From positions 339,002 through 403,001 of the forward strand of contig DEKK01000003.1 in assembly GCA_002353815.1 (NCBI GenBank): a stretch of DNA of 64,000 nucleotides, in the 5' to 3' direction. The DNA comes from Bifidobacteriaceae bacterium UBA2724 (lineage in GTDB: Bacteria; Actinomycetota; Actinomycetes; Actinomycetales; Bifidobacteriaceae). Shown one piece after another: positions 61,242 through 64,000 of this stretch. The position numbers and the translations under genes are program-made. Every line of letters begins with the position of its first letter. Position 1 is the stretch's first letter. Below the pieces are notes generated by a model that made no database searches, had not been told where the DNA came from, and saw only the letters and a program-made list of their open reading frames with translations.

Positions 61242-61295
61242 TGGCGGAAGGCATGCTGCGCATGCGGCGGGGCGTCGATTGAAAGGGAGGTCGAC

Positions 61296-62261
61296 ATGTT
61301 CCACAAGGTTGTCATCATGGGCGGAGGCGTGCTTGGTTCGCAGATCGGACTGATGTGCGCCTACACGGGGCACGACGTGACGTTCTGGCTGCGTTCCGAA
61401 GGTTCGATAGGCCGCACGAAGCCGAAGCTGGACGGATACGCCAAGGCCATGATCGCCAGCCTCGAACAGGCCAAGGGGCTGATCGGCAATCCGATGGGTG
61501 CGCGCCTGTACCCGCAGGGGCTCATCGACGTGTGGGACGGCGTCACCGCGGAGAAAATCGACGGACTCATCGCCCTGGCGCAGCGCAATCTCGCGTCCAA
61601 CGTGCATATCGCGCTGGACATGGCGGACGCCCTCGCCGACGCGGACATCGTCTTCGAGGCCATGACCGAGGACCCGGCGGCGAAAACAGACCTGTACCGC
61701 CGCATGGCGCCACTCATGCCGGCCAAGACCATCCTGTGCACGAACTCGTCCACGCTGCTGCCCAGCCAGTTCGCCGAGGCCACGGGGCGCCCCGGCAGGT
61801 TCCTCGCCATGCATTTCGCAAACCGGATCTGGGTGTTCAACACGGCCGAGATCATGGGGCATGCCGGCACCGACCCGGACGTCTATCGTCAAGTCGTGGA
61901 GTTCGCCAAGGACATCAACATGGTGCCCATAGAAGTGCACAAGGAGCAGCCGGGGTACGTCCTCAACTCCATTCTCGTGCCGTTCCTTCTGGCGGCCGAG
62001 GGGCTGTGGGCCAACGACGTGGCAGACCCCGAGACCATCGACCTGACGTGGCGCCGGGCCACGGGCGCGCCGTTCGGACCGTTCCAGATCCTCGACGACG
62101 TGGGCCTCGACACGGCGTACGCCATCGGGCGCATGCAGCCCGGCGCCGACGACCCCACCACGACGATGGGGCGCATCTCGGCGCGTCTCAAAGAGAAGAT
62201 CGACAAGGGCGAGACCAGGGTCACGGCCGGCAAGGGGTTCTACGATCACTCCGCCCGCTGA
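61296..62261 (+). CDS. 3-hydroxyacyl-CoA dehydrogenase family protein
   Basis: This 321-residue NAD(P)-dependent enzyme has the Rossmann motif IMGGGVLGSQIGLMCAYTGHDV (about 7-28), DADIVFEAMTEDP, CTNSSTLLPSQFAEAT (catalytic Ser/Asn region), AMHFANRI (catalytic His) and QPGYVLNSILVPFLLAAEGLWAND (C-terminal helical domain, Glu). By family it oxidises a 3-hydroxyacyl-CoA or a similar 3-hydroxy acid. Bifidobacteria lack beta-oxidation, so the substrate is probably unrelated. The ATG at 61296 follows AAGGGAGG. Confidence 0.88.
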   Translation: MFHKVVIMGGGVLGSQIGLMCAYTGHDVTFWLRSEGSIGRTKPKLDGYAKAMIASLEQAKGLIGNPMGARLYPQGLIDVWDGVTAEKIDGLIALAQRNLASNVHIALDMADALADADIVFEAMTEDPAAKTDLYRRMAPLMPAKTILCTNSSTLLPSQFAEATGRPGRFLAMHFANRIWVFNTAEIMGHAGTDPDVYRQVVEFAKDINMVPIEVHKEQPGYVLNSILVPFLLAAEGLWANDVADPETIDLTWRRATGAPFGPFQILDDVGLDTAYAIGRMQPGADDPTTTMGRISARLKEKIDKGETRVTAGKGFYDHSAR

Positions 62262-62481
62262 AGGCGGACATGCGCGTTTTTACGGTCGCCGTCCTGCGTC
62301 AATCGGACTGAGGCAAGTGGGGCGACCGGGGGCTGCCGGTTTGGCGCAACGGACCTGGCGCGACCGGCTCGGAGGCGGCGGGGCGCACGCCGTACGCCGG
62401 CCCCCGTGCGTTCCTTTGGGGTGGGCGACGTGCGGCCTTTGCCGTTGCGCAGACAACGCTGTCCAAATTGTGGACGCCGTG

Positions 62482-62510
62482 TTGTGAAAAAATCCGCGGT
62501 GGAATATAAG
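62482..62510 (+). promoter_or_regulatory. Sigma-70-type promoter of the cellulase gene
   Basis: TTGTGA (62482-62487) and TATAAG (62505-62510) are 17 bases apart, the optimal spacing. The predicted transcript starts near 62517 and has a leader of about 230 bases. Confidence 0.7.
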
Positions 62511-62629
62511 CACCGCCTCGATGCGAATCCCGAAGGGCGAACGCCCTTGAATTACCCGAGTGTCAACCAACGATGAAACAGCTTAGTGTACATGACAAAA
62601 AAGGGCATTATGTCGAAGTCCCCGAATAA

Positions 62630-62672
62630 TTCACAATGATATTCTGTGAACTAACTCGATAATGACATCGAG
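62630..62672 (+). promoter_or_regulatory. Paired palindromes in the cellulase leader
   Basis: TTCACA-N9-TGTGAA (62630-62650) and CTCGAT-N6-ATCGAG (62655-62672) are perfect inverted repeats 4 bases apart. They lie downstream of the promoter, so they are suitably placed as repressor operators for sugar-responsive control. The regulator is unknown. Confidence 0.5.
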
Positions 62673-62748
62673 GGGAAGAGACCATGGCGTCCGCGATGAC
62701 AGGGATAGGGGACGTCTGGTGATAACAAAAGAGAGGGATATCTCAATA

Positions 62749-64000
62749 ATGACACAGAGAGTAGGGCTGTTCAGCAAAGCCACAGCCATAACGGCAGCTG
62801 CGATTGTCGCTCTGTCGTGTGTCGGAACCGCCTTTGCATTCCAGTCGGGTCCGTCATCTTCCTCCCAGACGGAAGAATCCGTCGTCGACTCCAGCCAGGC
62901 TGCCAAATATGCGGAGGCCATGAGCTCCTTCACCGCGAATGCAAGCGGCGACACGCTCTCCTATTCCGTCACCGGTGCGACCAAGGACGTCTCCGCGGAC
63001 CAGACCCCGGTCGGCAAGCATGGCAAGCTCAGCGTCGGCACTGCCGACGGCTTCACCGCCCCCACCATCATCGACTCGCACGGACAGGCGTTCCAGCTTC
63101 GCGGCGCCAGCACGCACGGCGTGCAGTGGTTCCCGCAGTATGTCAACAAGGGCGCGTTCCAGTCCCTGCGTGACGAATGGGGCATGAACATGGTCCGTCT
63201 CGCGCTGTATCCGCGCGAAGGCGGCTACCTCGAGGGCAACCAGACCCAGATGGATGCCAAGATCGAGGAAGGCGTCCAAGCGGCCACCGACCTCGGCATG
63301 TACATCGTCATCGACTGGCATGTGCTCAACTACAACCCGAACCAGACGGCCGACCAGGCCGAGCAGTTCTTCCGCAAGTACGCCGAGAAGTACAAGTCCT
63401 ACGACAACGTGATCTTCGAGATCTGCAACGAGCCGACCGGCACCAACTGGTACGACGGTTCCTCGAACGACCTGTACACGTACTGCAAGCGCATTGCCAC
63501 CGTCATCCGTGACGCGGGCAGCGACGCCATCATCCTGTGCGGCACCAACACGTGGTCGCAGGACATCGACGCCGTTTCCGCCAAGCCGCTGTCCGACGAC
63601 GGCTTCAAGAACATCATGTACACCCTGCACTTCTATGCGGGCACCCATTACGACAACATCAAGAACAAGCTCAAGACAGCGCTTGCCGCCGGCACCCCGG
63701 TGTTCGTCTCCGAATTCGGCATCTGCGATGCCTCGGGCAACGGTGGCATCGACATCTCCAACGCCAACGACTGGATTACCCTGCTGACGCGCAACAACAT
63801 CAGCTTCGCATGCTGGTCGCTGTGCAACAAGGGCGAGTCCGCCTCCTATCTCAAGACGTCCGCGTACTCGACGACCGGCGAATGGACCGCTTCCGATCTG
63901 TCGACGACCGGCGTGTGGCTCGTCAATACGAACCGCGCTCTCGAGGACCTCATCGCCACGACCGAGACCTCGTCGAGCGAGCCGACCACCGAGCCGACCA
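62749..64000 (+). CDS. Secreted endo-beta-1,4-glucanase, GH5 (3' end beyond window)
   Basis: A partial protein of at least 417 residues. The signal peptide is about 1-31 (basic start MTQRVGLFSK, hydrophobic core, ending VGTAFA). A spacer precedes the GH5 catalytic domain (about 95-385): LRGASTHGVQWF, EWGMNMVRLALYP, IDWHVLNYNPN, FEICNEPTGTNWYD (acid/base Glu in NEP) and VSEFGICDASGNGG (nucleophile Glu). A Thr/Ser/Glu/Pro linker begins at about 405 and is cut off by the window end, so a carbohydrate-binding module may follow. ATG 62749 has GAGAGGGA 10 bases upstream; GTG 62719 is in frame but less likely. Confidence 0.93.
   Translation, partial: MTQRVGLFSKATAITAAAIVALSCVGTAFAFQSGPSSSSQTEESVVDSSQAAKYAEAMSSFTANASGDTLSYSVTGATKDVSADQTPVGKHGKLSVGTADGFTAPTIIDSHGQAFQLRGASTHGVQWFPQYVNKGAFQSLRDEWGMNMVRLALYPREGGYLEGNQTQMDAKIEEGVQAATDLGMYIVIDWHVLNYNPNQTADQAEQFFRKYAEKYKSYDNVIFEICNEPTGTNWYDGSSNDLYTYCKRIATVIRDAGSDAIILCGTNTWSQDIDAVSAKPLSDDGFKNIMYTLHFYAGTHYDNIKNKLKTALAAGTPVFVSEFGICDASGNGGIDISNANDWITLLTRNNISFACWSLCNKGESASYLKTSAYSTTGEWTASDLSTTGVWLVNTNRALEDLIATTETSSSEPTTEPT

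Larger units (their letters stand above)
62262..62748 (+). other. Intergenic region upstream of the cellulase
   Basis: 487 bases between the dehydrogenase and the cellulase. A clean promoter (62482-62510) and two palindromes lie between it and the gene. Otherwise only short, unconvincing frames are seen; a 15-codon frame begins at 62592 (ATGACAAAAAAGGGC). The leader is AT-richer than flanking genes. Confidence 0.6.

Overview
The window is high-GC actinobacterial chromosome, most probably from the genus Bifidobacterium. The evidence is a one-piece tmRNA ending in the tag AKSNRTEFTLAA, actinobacterial gene neighbourhoods (parA-scpA-scpB beside xerD; DUF3710-DUF3159-TRAM methyltransferase), a 24-codon bL37-type ribosomal protein gene, and a secreted GH5 cellulase. 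No genus call can be proved from the window alone. Coding is dense on both strands, and most short gaps hold terminator hairpins.

Layout. 1-1.1 kb: a holin-like small membrane protein beside the 3' end of ssrA, possibly the edge of a prophage. 1.1-4.2 kb: a CytX-type permease and an Xaa-Pro aminopeptidase. 4.5-10.4 kb: an orphan type IV pilin-like protein, folC and smc. 10.5-11.5 kb: a frameshifted surface protein. 11.5-19.2 kb: DEDDh exonuclease, ispH, bL37, a YbaK deacylase, a DUF2142-like membrane protein, gap, thiamine pyrophosphokinase and a HAD phosphatase. 19.3-20.8 kb: an aldo-keto reductase and an orphan PhzA/PhzB-like protein. 20.8-23.6 kb: a TPP riboswitch, a long leader, then thiS-thiF-thiG. 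23.9-25.3 kb: infC-rpmI-rplT. 25.5-31 kb: a divergent DXS, xerD, then scpB, scpA and parA on the other strand. 31.4-37.2 kb: typA and two paralogous zinc-ribbon/membrane/extracellular proteins resembling TcaA. 37.3-41.5 kb: a membrane protein, pheA and tyrA (translationally coupled), a small SH3-like protein and xerC. 41.8-47.4 kb: an oligopeptide ABC transporter whose two ATPases are fused. 47.6-52 kb: xthA, DUF3710, DUF3159 and a TRAM RNA methyltransferase.

51.9-54.45 kb is an AT-rich island unlike its surroundings. It starts inside the last codons of the methyltransferase gene and carries an intact GmrSD-type protein (DUF262 plus an HNH/DUF1524 nuclease) and a broken macro-domain gene. After it come a small membrane protein, an ADP-ribosylglycohydrolase, a DUF1304 protein, a MurE homologue with a DNPR motif, two glycosyltransferases, a 3-hydroxyacyl-CoA dehydrogenase-like protein, and the start of the GH5 cellulase, which runs off the window.

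Working together: the riboswitch, thiSFG, the DXS-like enzyme, ThiN and CytX all bear on thiamine, although no thiH or thiO is seen. Smc with ScpA/ScpB, ParA, XerC and XerD form a chromosome-segregation set. PheA and TyrA split prephenate between phenylalanine and tyrosine. The most interesting region is the island, with its probable stand-alone restriction protein and its scars of recombination and decay.
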